From NCBI GenBank assembly GCA_025766275.1, contig JAFKAC010000036.1, positions 310,001 to 374,000 of the forward strand: a stretch of 64,000 nucleotides of DNA. Reading direction: 5' to 3'. Below, one piece after another: positions 35,281 to 46,169 of this stretch. How positions within the stretch are numbered: the stretch's first letter is position 1; every line of letters begins with the position of its first letter. Source of the DNA: Lactarius indigo. Lineage: Eukaryota; Basidiomycota; Agaricomycetes; Russulales; Russulaceae. The notes under the pieces are model-generated. The model was not told the DNA's origin, did no database searches, and was given only the letters and a program-made list of their open reading frames with translations. Made by a program: the position numbers and the translations under genes.

Positions 35281-37235
35281 CGCCGAATACAGCAATACAG
35301 CGGGTAAGGTGTGGTCCGTCTACCTTAACGAAGCAGAAAAGCAAGACAAGGCACTCGCGGAGAACTGGAAGGGAGACGCGGAGGGCATCCTGATCTTCGT
35401 GTGTCACCTAACAATTGATCCGTCTACTGTTCTTCTCTCTTACATTTGTCCAGACTGGTCTATTCGCCGCGACCGTGGCTGCGTTCACTATCGAGAGCCA
35501 CAAGCAACTATCGTCCGACCCTAGCGCCGCGACCGTGCAGTTACTGGGCCAGATATCGTTGCAGATCTCCGCCCTCTCAAATGGCACCCAGATCCCGACG
35601 CCGCCTCCCTTTAGCGACGCGTCCTTCCGCCCGACTTCATCTGCTATCCGTGTCAACATTCTCTGGTTCCTTAGCCTCATTCTGAGCTTAATATCCGCGC
35701 TCGCCGCGACGCTCATGCAGCAGTGGGCCCGACGCTACCTCCAGCTTGCTCAGTCCCAGACCGCACTTCACAAGCGCGCACGCACACGGGCGTACCTCTT
35801 CGAGGGTGTGCAGGCGTTCCGTCTGTCCCAGGCAGTTGAGGTCGTGCCGGCTATCCTCCACGTCTCTGTGTTTCTCTTCTTCGCGGGGCTCGTCGACTTT
35901 CTCTTCTCCATCGATGATGTCGTCGCGTACGCCATGTTTGGCGTCGTCGTGTTCTTCGGCACCATCTACATTCTCCTTACGTTCCTCCCGAACGTCCGCC
36001 CCAACTGCCCGTATCGCACCCCCTTCAGCCGGGACGCACTCAAGTGGCTCCTCTTTTCCCCCACGGCACCAGTGCTCCTCGCGTTAGCTGGCATGAGCCA
36101 GCTCGTACACAGCGAAAAGTTCGCCCGGGTGCACATGCGGTTCCATATTTTCGTGCAATCGTCCTTGTGGTCTATGTCCGACGCGATTCGCGCACATCAA
36201 AAGGAGATCGAATGGCGCGCGCTGCTGTGGACCACCGCGACCGTGGACGATGACGATGAGATCGAAGCATTTGTCGAGGGTATTCCTGGATACGTCATGT
36301 CCGGAACAAGCAAGGGCGCACTCACGATCGTCGAGGACCTGATCCACTCCCGGCGGCCCAGCCCGCTCGGACGACATCTCGAGCGGCTTCTCATGACTTG
36401 CATCCCCGAGGGCTATCGCAGCGCCAGCGAGTTCGTCCGTCGGCGCCGCTCTATCATATGCCTCGACACCACGCGCTTCCTTACGGGCATCTACTTTGCC
36501 TCGTTCTCCTACAACATGTTTGGCTTCCAGACGTGGCGCGCAGTCAACTCGCTCAAGCGTGACGAGGACCCAGTCGTCGCGATCAACGCTATCGCCACCG
36601 GTGCGCTGGCTGCACGCGCGTACCTACGCGCGATCTTTGTGGATGGGGCGCGGGAGCCGTCAGAATCAGCGCGAGCACGCCACGAGCACGCGACGATACT
36701 CGCAGAGCTCGTCTCCGCGCCATGGCCGCAGGACGGCGCTGCGCTGCCCTCGCTCGCGGGGTGCCATCTGCTCGTGCTGCACGGTCTGCTCGTCGGCCTT
36801 TTGCCGCACATGAGTGCAGAGGACGTCGCGCCGGCGAGCTTCCGCGCCGTCTGGGAGACGCTGCCGCAGCTCGTCTCGAAGACGCCGCTCGATGCGCTGC
36901 CGGAGCGGCCCCTGCGCACCGCTTTCCTCGCGCGGTTGAAGGAGGCGGAGGAGCTCGCTGGTCGCCCGGTTCCTGATATCCGCTGGGAGTCGGTCATGGT
37001 CGGCGGGAGCGAGCCGCCGCGCTTTAAGCGTCGTGTCATGGACGCCGACGTGTTGCCACCGATCCTCCAGTTGATGAGTATGCTGCGCCCCATTACTGAG
37101 GCTCTGCGAGCCGCGGATTCGGTGGGCACAGTGGGTGCTAATACTACCCCAGCAGTTCCTCAGCATGTACCGGAGCAGGCCGACCAGGAGCAGCCGTTGA
37201 GCGCAGATATATCGCTCGCCACAGAGACGCCATAA
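35281..37235 (+). CDS. DUF6535 multi-pass membrane protein, copy B (intact; first exon not located)
   Basis: Exon 35281-35398 encodes the DUF6535 opening (KVWSVYLNEAEKQDKALAEN, then WKGDAEGILIF) and splices in frame to 35454-37235 (TGLFAATVAAFTIESHKQL...). Membrane spans: ILIFTGLFAATVAAFTI, ILWFLSLILSLISALAATLM, VVPAILHVSVFLFFAGLVDF, a span after VVAYAMFGVVVFF, and one around SPTAPVLLALAG. LMQQWARRYL is the family motif. A long soluble region with helices (up to residue about 600) follows and ends in a short Gln/Glu-rich tail. Function unknown. A deleted inverted copy is at 27864-28936. Confidence 0.88.
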
Positions 37236-37784
37236 TTTAGGTGTGGTCTGGTGGCCCACACCGCAAAGTTGGCATACAAATACCTGTTTCTACCAAATTT
37301 CCCGGTTCCACCGGCGTGACTTACGCCACCCCCATCTCCATTATCATGAAGGTCCTCCACGACACCAAGCGCTTCGAGCACGCCCACCTCAACCCGGTCC
37401 TCGCCTAGGATGGCAACCGGAATTCATGTCGGTGAGGTGGAGCCTTGTCTCGTCGAGTCATGGCTGACGCGAGTATCGACTAGTCTTTGATATGGTAATC
37501 TCTCTCGTACTTCGGACAATCGAAACATCTATAGCTCTCTTGCCATCATCATTCGTCCTTAAGCTTGCCTTTTTTTTGTATCATATGAAAACTTGTGATT
37601 TTGTGTTCCTAACTTGCGAGCGACGAACTCAAGTGCGATATAGGTAAAGTGGTCTTGAGATACTTGTCACTTAGTGCTCGAAAGCTGCGAAGGACTCTCG
37701 CGGTTGTGGACTTGGATTATACGACTTCTCGCTGACTGCCATCTATAATGCTGTAAGGAAAACGAAGAAAGAGTGGATAGGTGG
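37236..37784. other. Intergenic
   Basis: The 3' flank of copy B, shared in part with pseudogene B' (27805-27863 region). No gene recognised. Confidence 0.5.
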
Positions 37785-37990
37785 TTCACGCAGCACCCTT
37801 GGCTTTTGTTGCTTCCTCTCGTGCCAGATTCGCTTCCCGCCACGCCTGCACAGCGGCACCTGGCCTGCGTAGTACCACTGCAGGAGGACGTGGAGCACAA
37901 CTGAGAGCAGCGCGACATTGCCGGCCTGGTGCGTTGCGGAGAGTGGTACCAGCACAAGGTAGAGCAGCGTTGAGATATCCCGCCGCCTGT
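37785..37990 (-). pseudogene. Relic of the C-terminal end of a membrane protein, copy 1
   Basis: On the minus strand, hydrophobic text such as YLVLVPLSATHQAGNVALLS and VVLHVLLQWYYAGQVPL, then AWREANLAREE, is recognisable but distributed over different frames, so it is frameshifted. The same stretch occurs again, more decayed, at 41285-41480. The source gene is not in the window and the family is unknown. Confidence 0.6.
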
Positions 37991-38257
37991 ACGTTCACAA
38001 TCGCAAACGTGGCCACCCGTAGCACGCACCGCGAGTGAGGGAGGCGCCGCACGCACAGCTGCTCGGCGGCTCGACACGAAGAGCGGCACCGTTGCGAGGT
38101 ACGAGTCGCGTCAACGACTCAACGCGTCTAGATGTCAACTTTTATCTAACGTTGAAGCGCCGAAGGCCTGAGAAAATATGCCTCATGGCTCCTCGTTTCA
38201 ACCAACAAAAGTGCCTTCTGCAGTCTCCGGCAACCTCCCACAAGACCGTGACCTCCC

Positions 38258-41014
38258 ATGTCATTTATATCCGTAGAACCCCAGTCCAGAGTTTTTCTAG
38301 AGAGTCACTCCAACAGTCTGCTCACCCAATTTGATATACAACTCGAAATTATCGCAGATCGCTATTTAGCTTTCTTCCAAGAGAGGTCCGTCAATCTCAT
38401 CCGAGTCTTTTTCATCGCACTAACCAACCGCTCAATATTCAGGCGAAGGGTCGAGGTATCCTAGTCAGTTCTCTTCCGAAAGTTGAACCTGTCACGTATC
38501 TGGGCTGACTTCTTTCTCCTAAAGTATCAGTTCTTTACGAAAACTCCATCGTGAGGCGACAGCTGTTGATGCCGCATTCGATCGACGTGCCGAGCCAACC
38601 ACGACGAGAACAGCATGGGATAAAGTGAGAGACAGTTTGGAAGCAGGTACGCCTTTGCACATTCTAGACTACGGCTTGGGGTTCACAGCCGTTGCAGAAG
38701 CCAACACCCAGCAGGCTTTCGTGGATGTTTTAGAAAACGACGTGATTAAACCTCTCGCAAAGTTGAAGGCAAGCCAGGAACTCTAGTTTGTGCTGTTCTG
38801 ATAATCGGCCATCTGAAAGGAAGCTGAAGATCAGACAAGAAATCGGGTTGAGGAAGGCCTTGAGAAATCCGCCACGAAATATGCGGACCATGCGGAGAAC
38901 ACGATCTTGAAGCTCCAGAAAGCGTACTTGAAGAAACATCACCCCCGTCAATATGCTCAGTCAACCGACGTTTCGCAACATTCTCAGGACGTTCCGAACA
39001 AAAAGTTTGGAAACAAGGTCTCGGCTCTTTTTGGTGGTCGGCAGGAGGATCTGGGGGGACTTGAGCCTTCCAAGCCTGAAGGTACCCCCAACATTATCCA
39101 TGAGTTCCAACTTGGTCACGGTTTGCTGAATTAACCCTCTGAATTAGTGTCCGACGATCTCTGCAGGAGGGCCGTCTCCTTACTCAATACTTTGCGATTG
39201 AAGAGGGTCGAGAATCTGGGGGACGGATATGATGTGAGTGTTGTTCTATGCTAAGGTATTGTTCAACCTGAATGTTACACCAAATACAGTGTCTCGAAGG
39301 ACTCGTTTTCACACCAACCGTCAAAGACGTTCTTGTTGGATATATGGATGGTTTGACGTCAGCGCTGTTAGCCCCTCATGGAATCTTCCAGAATTTGACA
39401 TAATATACAGCACAATGTGCACAAAGCGTGGCAACCTGGTAATGAGTACTAGCGCAGAAATCGAGAAAGCCTTAGCCGGAACAGATGCGTCCGGTTTGAG
39501 AGCGTCCTTCCGTCACGCCCTTGCTTTTTCGATTCCTCCGCTCACCCTCTACTGCAACCATCGTCCCAATGCATATGTGAACTTGATTTTCGGTGTCCCC
39601 CTGGTGAACCTTACGACCAATGAAGATAATGTGCCGAAAATAATTAGAATGTGCATCGAAGAAGTCGAGAAGAGGGGTCTGAATGCTAAAGGAATATATT
39701 GGGTATGTCGATCAAAGCGTGTGCTTGGATTCATGTTTAGTGTTGCAGGCGGGTCATCCACATGACGCAGCAGTACGGGAGGTCAGTGGAATCCATCCCG
39801 ATGAACAGCATACTAGCTGACATAAATTCACATTCAGTTGCAGCGCAGGTTCGAAAGTGAACAGTCATTTTCATTCAGCCCTATGGACAATATCCATTCC
39901 GTTGCGATGCTTCTCATGGTCAGCCGTTGCAACCTCGCAAACGCGCCAATTTCTTAGGTCCATTTCTAGCACTACCTCTGGGACATTCCAGAGCCACTGT
40001 TCATGCTCTCTTCGCGAGATTATAGGAACTACAGACATGATAGAGGTAAGTGGTCTTAAAACTCTCGCACATTTTATTTACATCCACATCCTGACGTCAC
40101 GTATAGCTCGATATACCGAAAACGACTGCTCCGTGTTGCGATCGAAGATCCGTGAACTACATCCGGTTCACAGGGCATCTCTACAAGCTGTTTTGCAGCA
40201 TCTCTTGCTTGTTGCCTCTCATTCGGACAAGAACGCAATGTCCGTAAAGGCGCTCGCTGGCCAGTTCTGCTATACTATCTTTCGGGGGAATACAGTCTCG
40301 GAAGGCGGTGTTCACGTGAAGGCACGTTGCAACAACTTGTTGTGGTTTTTCCATCTAATCCCCTCAAAGAAACTGATTATGGAGGATCTCATTCAAAATG
40401 CGCACATCCTGTTTGACGAGTGCACAGCTCCACGTGTTCCCTCGCCTTACGGCTCCGCATTAAGTCCTGAGTTGTCACGATCCACTGAGGTGGGCTCTAC
40501 TACCCGACATCGTCCAGGCCTGGTGGGAAGGGTCCCCACGTCTCTCCAATCCTCTTTCTCTGCATCACATTCAGACACCTCTGTGGAGGGGCGCCTCACA
40601 CCCCTACTGGGACTTTCATTGTCACAGACTCATAGAGATGCTGTGGGGACAACTACGCAAGGGCAGGTCATTCCCGTGGCAAGAGGTACTCAGGCGGTCG
40701 AGACAATGTTAGATGGTTCGCCGCTGGAGGCTGCGTCCCTTCCACCTACATCTTTCACCGAGTGGTGGCTACCTTATCCGGGGCTACACCGATGCCCAGA
40801 AGCACCGACAATCCCCCCAAGCCGATCCGAGAGTGTGCTATCCAGTACCTCTGAATTTTCCCTCTCCACCGCGAGTTTGATATTCGGTACTGAATTTCCC
40901 CCCTCCCCCGCTGCACGTCTACTATCTGGTACCACTGATTCTCCCCCTTCTCCCCCTGCGAGTTTATTATCTTCAATAGGGACTTTCTCCCCGACTATTA
41001 GTGAAAGGTTCTGA
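38258..41014 (+). CDS. F-BAR plus RhoGAP-like protein (Rgd1 type) with degenerate GAP site, about 724 aa
   Basis: Exons 38258-38385, 38525-38646, 38689-38768, 38820-39120, 39148-39233, 39290-39357, 39411-39702, 39749-39781, 39838-39918, 39970-40045, 40107-41014 (2175 nt). An F-BAR-like helical region covers about residues 20-270 (ISSLRKLHREATAVDAAFDR, VLENDVIKPLAKLK, YADHAENTILKLQKAYLKKH). The RhoGAP fold covers about 330-510 (NLIFGVPLVNL, VPKIIRMCIEEVEKRGLNAK, LRSKIREL, LIMEDLIQNAHILFDE). A Ser/Pro-rich tail follows. Family members bend membranes and stimulate Rho GTP hydrolysis, but here the arginine-finger position (GIYR in relatives) is Trp359, and the Lys of KxxLRELPEP is gone (LLM-HYLWDIPEPL). 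The intron at 38769 needs a GC donor (AAG|GCAAGC). The first splice (38385) is the least certain. It may be a pseudo-GAP or an early pseudogene. Confidence 0.8.
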
Positions 41015-41284
41015 CGACTTTGTACATTATATCTCTGGAAGCCCCGTTTAATCCACACCGCAGGTGGCGAGGATGTGCAGATGTCAGTGCAGCAGATGGA
41101 AATACTTTCTAAGTTTTATGGGGAATCGAAGCGCAAGGGTTTAGTCAGTAGTTGTATATACTTTACGGATGTGTAGTCGGCAACGGCATGCCAGTGAGTA
41201 GTGGTAGGTTATATGACAATGGAACGACGCCCATCTACGAAATCAAAAACGAAACTTCTATGGAAAGAGTAGATAGATGATTCA

Positions 41285-41480
41285 AGTGGTGACCTTAGCC
41301 TTTGCTCCCGCCTCTCGCGTCAGATTCGCCTCTCACTACGCCCTCGCAGCGCCGCCTGGCCTACGCGGTGCCAGAAGCATGTGGAACACGGCCGAGAGCG
41401 GCGCGGTACTGCCAGCTTGGTGCGTTGCGGTGAGTGGTATTAGTACTAGGTAGAGCGGCGTCGAGATACGTCGTCGTCGG
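41285..41480 (-). pseudogene. Relic of the same membrane-protein C-terminus, copy 2
   Basis: Nucleotide similarity to 37785-37990 in the same orientation (for example the shared GGTGCGTTGCGG and CGAGATA blocks), with more substitutions and stops. It lies just beyond the 3' end of the F-BAR gene. Confidence 0.55.
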
Positions 41481-41888
41481 ATTCTCAAACAGATTGCATT
41501 GCACCGCGTGCCCTTGGCCCCGTCGCGTAACTGGGCGACATGAAGGACCTCAACATAATCCCATACAACAGCACTGCCTCAGTGCACCTATTCAAGGAGC
41601 GAAGGCTAGCTAGGTTTCTGCTGAGCGTAATAATCAACGCACCAACGGGTGTTCTATTCAGCATTACTGTAGCGCACTGTGAAGCAGCGTAGGAAGAATA
41701 GGACTCGGAGATAACTTGACAGCCAGCCGTTCTTCCACGTGATGCACTTTGGATCCCACGTGATAGAGTCGCGACGTCCCAAATTTAAGACATCAACTCT
41801 GCTCTCGACACTGCAGCAAACTATAGCTACTATATACACAGCCTATCCAACTTGAACTTTCTCTTTTTTCAATTTTCTCTCGCTAGAT
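41481..41888. other. Intergenic with TATA-like site
   Basis: CTATATACAC at 41830-41839, about 50 nt before the next ATG, could be a TATA element or leader sequence. No gene recognised. Confidence 0.45.
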
Positions 41889-42914
41889 ATGGGTCTCTTT
41901 CACGTCGCGGCCTCGTGTCTACGCTACTTTCTACACCTTCTCTTGACCCTCCTCGACGATGACGAATCTTCTCGGGGCCCACTGCTTGGAGGTTACCCGC
42001 CAGCCGCCGTGGAGATGGTACCAGTGCAAAACCCTGTTTGTCGCCAGTCTGAGCCTCCAGGTCCGCTTCCCTCGAGTGGCAGCAGAGGATATTACGCCCC
42101 CTCAAATCGTGTCGTCCCCTTGTCGATGCTCGAATCTCAGTACGCCCGTCGTGGAGGCTCCCCTCCGAACGGCGAGTCTCTTCTTCCAAACAAGTTTCCA
42201 TCCAAGAAACGGCCATACCCGTGCAAAACGAGCATCGAGCCGTCGTCGTCGTTTACCCTGAGAGAACCGCCTTGTGACTTGCCGATTCTCCTGAACTGCG
42301 AGCTGCCTTCACAATCGGGGAACACTTCTATGACTGCATCCTCACGCTCGTCCATGGTCTCTACGCCGGTCTTGCCTAGCTGGAGCCCAGCAACTCCGAT
42401 GACGCCGACCCGTCAGCCAACCCGTAAAGTGTCTGCAGGCGGTGGCAAACTGATGGGCCTCGGAATTCAGATCTTATACGACGACGACGAGAAGCCGCGC
42501 CCGTTCGACGGGTTAGGGCTCATCCCATCTCGCATGAAGGACCAGGATTCGGCCGAAGAAGAGGACCTTGGTGTGCCGTCGCGGATCCTCCTCGAAGAGA
42601 TATATCACACGTTCACGAATCCAGACATATTGGCAGCTGCAGCACCTTTTCCCACAGAAAGTGAGCCGGAAGACGACGAGACGAGCGTCGATGACGTTTT
42701 CAAATGTAGCGATATCGCCAAGCAGGGTCCGAATGCGATGAGCACACCACGCAAAGCGGTGAAGAAGCATGGAAGGCTTTCATATGGACTGCCAACTGCG
42801 GCGAGTGTGCGGCGGGCGCGTAGGGCGCACGTGGGTGAAACAGGAGGGGGAGATGATTCGGGGTGTTCGGACTCGTCTGGGGGATCGGCGCAGAAGCCAG
42901 CATGGAGGTATTAA
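41889..42914 (+). CDS. Hypothetical protein, 341 aa, single exon
   Basis: An uninterrupted frame from ATG 41889. The N-terminus is hydrophobic (MGLFHVAASCLRYFLHLLLTLL) and could be a signal anchor. The rest is Pro/Ser/Arg-rich and predicted disordered, with two short conserved-looking stretches: MGLGIQILYDDDEKPRPFDG (about 197-216) and LEEIYHTFTNPDILAAAAPF (about 233-252). An acidic run and a basic C-terminal part (RKAVKKHGRLSYG, SVRRARRAHV) follow. I do not recognise a family. Codon-like composition over the whole length and a plausible upstream TATA support it as real. Confidence 0.65.
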   Translation: MGLFHVAASCLRYFLHLLLTLLDDDESSRGPLLGGYPPAAVEMVPVQNPVCRQSEPPGPLPSSGSRGYYAPSNRVVPLSMLESQYARRGGSPPNGESLLPNKFPSKKRPYPCKTSIEPSSSFTLREPPCDLPILLNCELPSQSGNTSMTASSRSSMVSTPVLPSWSPATPMTPTRQPTRKVSAGGGKLMGLGIQILYDDDEKPRPFDGLGLIPSRMKDQDSAEEEDLGVPSRILLEEIYHTFTNPDILAAAAPFPTESEPEDDETSVDDVFKCSDIAKQGPNAMSTPRKAVKKHGRLSYGLPTAASVRRARRAHVGETGGGDDSGCSDSSGGSAQKPAWRY

Positions 42915-43326
42915 CACGGAGTGGATGTATGATAAGGCAATGTGATTGGATGGGCGGCTATACGGCGGTTGCCAGGGTGGGTGCCCTGACGACGGTCACC
43001 GTGAAAGGATCACCTTGGTGGGTCGACTTGGGACTGGAACCGTCCGTCTGATGAAAGAAAATGGGGTCGTCCGGATCAGTTGTACACATACAGTAGTTCC
43101 CAGTAAACGATCACACTCATGACTTCAGCCGTTATCAGCCCCGACACAAAAGGTCTGTCCGCTTCACCCGCCTTTCAATCGGCCACTTTTAACGTCCCAT
43201 TCACCAGATACCACCTCTTCGCTCACCGTCACCGTCAACAGATTGTCGGTCTCTTCGTCTCCCTTTCCTTCCCCTGGTTCCCCCTTTTGCCCCCCACCTG
43301 TCCTGTCTCCCCATGAGTACGCCGTG
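42915..43326. other. Intergenic, CT-rich leader of the SH3 gene
   Basis: Pyrimidine-rich stretch (43195-43320) typical of fungal 5' leaders just before ATG 43327. Confidence 0.55.
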
Positions 43327-44853
43327 ATGTCGTCCACATCCAAACGCAGATCGACAGACTCTAGAATGAACGCGGGAAACAATATTGCCAATGGCCACGA
43401 ATCGGCCTCTCCAGCCCCTCAAAACCCCCCTGCTGCTGCTCCCACGGTAACGGCAGCGGGCATCGCTGCTGGCAAACCGTCCAGCGCAGCAACAACAGAG
43501 TCACAAGACAGAAAAATAGTTGCGGGAGATGACAAAGAGGACAATGGGATGGATCACCGTGCCCGCGGCGCGGACTTGGATGTGATCGTCAACGTCAACG
43601 GCGGCGTGGGTCCCATTCCACCAGCTTCTCCCGCTGCTCTACCTTCCGAGTCCGTGCCGAAGCCAGGGTCCCCCACACAGCCACCGAGCGCGACAGTGCC
43701 ACCCAAAGTGGGGTCGAACGGCATCACAAAAGCCACCGACGACGACGACAGTGTGCCCCTCTCCGAGTCCCCGCCTACGACCCCTCTCGCAACCAACCAA
43801 AACCCACCCACGACCATCATCCAGCCGTCCTCCCCGCCCTCTACTTCTTCCACCGCGCCCACAGACCCAAGCGGCCTAAGATCCTCGCGCAACTCGCTGA
43901 CCTCCTCCCGCCCCGCCCCACCCTCTCCCGCTGTCTCCCGCCGTGCCTCCGCCGCGCTCTCCCGGCACTCCTCGACGCGCTCCCGCCCACTCTCAACCTC
44001 GGCATCCCCCGCAGCGCCCGCGATCACACACGAACTCGAACCCGACGCCGACTCCACCACGAGCGCCAACTCTGGCGCGCTGAGCCCAATAACGCCGACT
44101 CCAGGCCAACCCCACCTCCAACAACAACAACAGCAGACGCAGGCGCGCAGGGTGTCCTCAGTTGCACCCTCGATCCTCGTCAAGATCCGCGACTTTGCGT
44201 TCCCGGACGACGACGTGCGCCACATCGGCGCGGGCCCCCTCACCCCACGCCCGAATCGCCGCCTCCAGCGCCCGCTCTCCACTTGGTCTGCCTCGAGCGC
44301 CTCGAGCGCCAGCAGCAACGACGACCGCGACGACCGCACCAGCAGTAGCGGCGGCGGGTCGTCGTACGGCTTCGCCGGCTGGGGCCTCGGGCGTCTCAGC
44401 TGGTTCGGGGTGCGCAGCGGTGCCGCAGACGGTGGTGGTGGCGGATCCAGTGGCGGCGGTGGACCGAGCCAGGGCGACTTTGTGCGCAATTTCGAGGACG
44501 CGGTCAGCCCCTCGTACGAAATCGACAATCCGTACGAGTCGCTGGACGACGATGACGACGACGATAATTTTGACGATTATGAAGACGATGAGGGCCATGC
44601 GGAAGACCAGGCGGGCGAGGGTAATGACGCTGACCGCCCGTTGCTCCCTGGTCTGTACCGCGCGCTGTATGCGTTCGAGCCGGAGGGCACGGCGGAGATG
44701 GCGCTTGAGGAGGACCAGATTGTGCGCGTCGTCGGGCGCGGCGGCGGCGTTGGCTGGGCCATCGTTGCGCGCGGTGGTGACGAGGGCCACGCACTCGTGC
44801 CCGAGGGCTACCTCGAGTTTGTCAGTTTAGATCAGGAGCAGGAAGACGGATGA
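43327..44853 (+). CDS. SH3-domain protein with long disordered N-terminus, 508 aa, single exon
   Basis: The first 370 residues are Ser/Pro/Ala-rich, with a conserved-looking island ILVKIRDFAFPDDDVRHIGA (about 281-300). A Gly-rich stretch, then an Asp-rich block (ESLDDDDDDDNFDDYED), precede a C-terminal SH3 domain (about 440-500): LYRALYAFEPEGTAEMAL, EEDQIVRVVGRGGGVGWAIV, VPEGYLEFV, with the ALYAF and GW...VP.GYLE landmarks. SH3 domains bind proline-rich peptides, often in cortical actin or MAPK scaffolds. An in-frame ATG at 43243 exists, but 43327 follows a pyrimidine-rich leader and is preferred. Confidence 0.85.
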   Translation: MSSTSKRRSTDSRMNAGNNIANGHESASPAPQNPPAAAPTVTAAGIAAGKPSSAATTESQDRKIVAGDDKEDNGMDHRARGADLDVIVNVNGGVGPIPPASPAALPSESVPKPGSPTQPPSATVPPKVGSNGITKATDDDDSVPLSESPPTTPLATNQNPPTTIIQPSSPPSTSSTAPTDPSGLRSSRNSLTSSRPAPPSPAVSRRASAALSRHSSTRSRPLSTSASPAAPAITHELEPDADSTTSANSGALSPITPTPGQPHLQQQQQQTQARRVSSVAPSILVKIRDFAFPDDDVRHIGAGPLTPRPNRRLQRPLSTWSASSASSASSNDDRDDRTSSSGGGSSYGFAGWGLGRLSWFGVRSGAADGGGGGSSGGGGPSQGDFVRNFEDAVSPSYEIDNPYESLDDDDDDDNFDDYEDDEGHAEDQAGEGNDADRPLLPGLYRALYAFEPEGTAEMALEEDQIVRVVGRGGGVGWAIVARGGDEGHALVPEGYLEFVSLDQEQEDG

Positions 44854-45008
44854 GGACTAGGACACTCGGATGGCTCGTGCAAGCTGTACTCTTTTTTTTT
44901 TTATATTCTTGTGCTTGTGTGTTCCATGTATCGATTCAAATTCAGATTTGTCTGTTCCTCGTCTAAGATATACATTGTATTGGTGTTCCTTCCTAACACT
45001 CGTACGCT

Positions 45009-46169
45009 CTAATCCGAAAAATACTCCGGCAGGATGTAGCGTAACTTGTCCCTGTCCTCTTTCTTCTGGTGCTCAGACCGCGGCATAATAGCGAACCGCA
45101 TCGACCCGACTTCCTCCGAGAGAATGTCGCCTTGCAGCGTCGCCTCGTGCAGTTCCTGGAGTATGGTCGCTGCCACACGACGCGACGTCTCCGCGTTCGT
45201 CTTCAAGGTCTTGAACACCTCAGCGGTTGTGACGACTTCCGAGTTGGGCCTCCACGAATCATAGTCCGTTACAGTAGCGATGAGCGCATAACTAAAAAAA
45301 AAAAAAACGCCACCAACATTTACGCCCTCACGCACACACGTCGACAGCGGGCAAAGTGACCAACGCACCTGATTTCTGCCTCGCGCGCGAGCTTCGCCTC
45401 GGGCAGCACGCTCATATTGATCAAGTCGCCCCCCCACTGGCGATACATGATGCTCTCCGCGCGCGTCGAGAACTGCGGGCCCTCCATGCACACGATACAC
45501 GAGTCCGTGACGAGCCTCACGTCGCCGCGGCGCTCACCCTGCAGCGCGCGGCGCACGGGGCCCGCGAGCCACTTGACGAGCGCGTTCGCAAACGGATCGC
45601 CAAACGCGGCGTGCACGACGACGCTGCCGTCGAAGAAGGTCGCGGGGCGCACGCCGCGCGTGCGGTCGATGATCTGCGTCGGCAGCGCGAACGTCCCCGG
45701 CGGCATTTCCTCGCGCAACGACCCGACCGCGCTGAAGGCCAGCACGGCGCGCACGCCGAGGGACTTGAGCGCGGCGATGTTCGCGCGGGAGGGCACGGCC
45801 GACGGGCTTATGGTGTGTCCGGGGCCGTGTCGCGCGAGGAAGGCGATGCGCGTGCCTGATGGGAGCGAGGCGATCGTTATGGGTGAGGAGGGGTACCCCC
45901 ATGGCTGTGGGCACGTCAAGAAGAGAGACGATGATCGCGAGGCATCGTCAGACGTACCGTCTCTGGGTTTACGTGTTTTCTGAATGGGCTGTCAGTGGTT
46001 TTTCTACGGATCGATAAGGCCGTTCGACTCACACGAATGTCAGGTTGTCGAGGTCGTAGAGACCGCTACCGCCAATAACCCCGACGAGCACTAGAGATCT
46101 CTCAGTCAGTCACTCCCGACGGCGCTCGAATGAGGCGCTCAATTTACCGTCTTCCGAAGTTGTGGACAT
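45009..46169 (-). CDS. S-methyl-5'-thioadenosine phosphorylase, 306 aa, five exons
   Basis: Splits methylthioadenosine with phosphate into adenine and methylthioribose-1-phosphate in the methionine salvage/polyamine pathway. Exons on minus: 46169-46148, 46090-46033, 45979-45958, 45904-45369, 45291-45009 (921 nt). Motifs in order: [28 protein letters not shown] (phosphate/nucleoside site), [54 protein letters not shown]. Length matches the family. The exon at 45958-45979 is only 22 nt. A T run precedes the final acceptor (45293). Confidence 0.95.

Noticed and set aside
43554..44790. Long minus-strand ORFs (324 and 210 codons) opposite the SH3 gene
   Set aside because: Repetitive Ser/Val/Arg-rich translations produced by the reverse of low-complexity codons.
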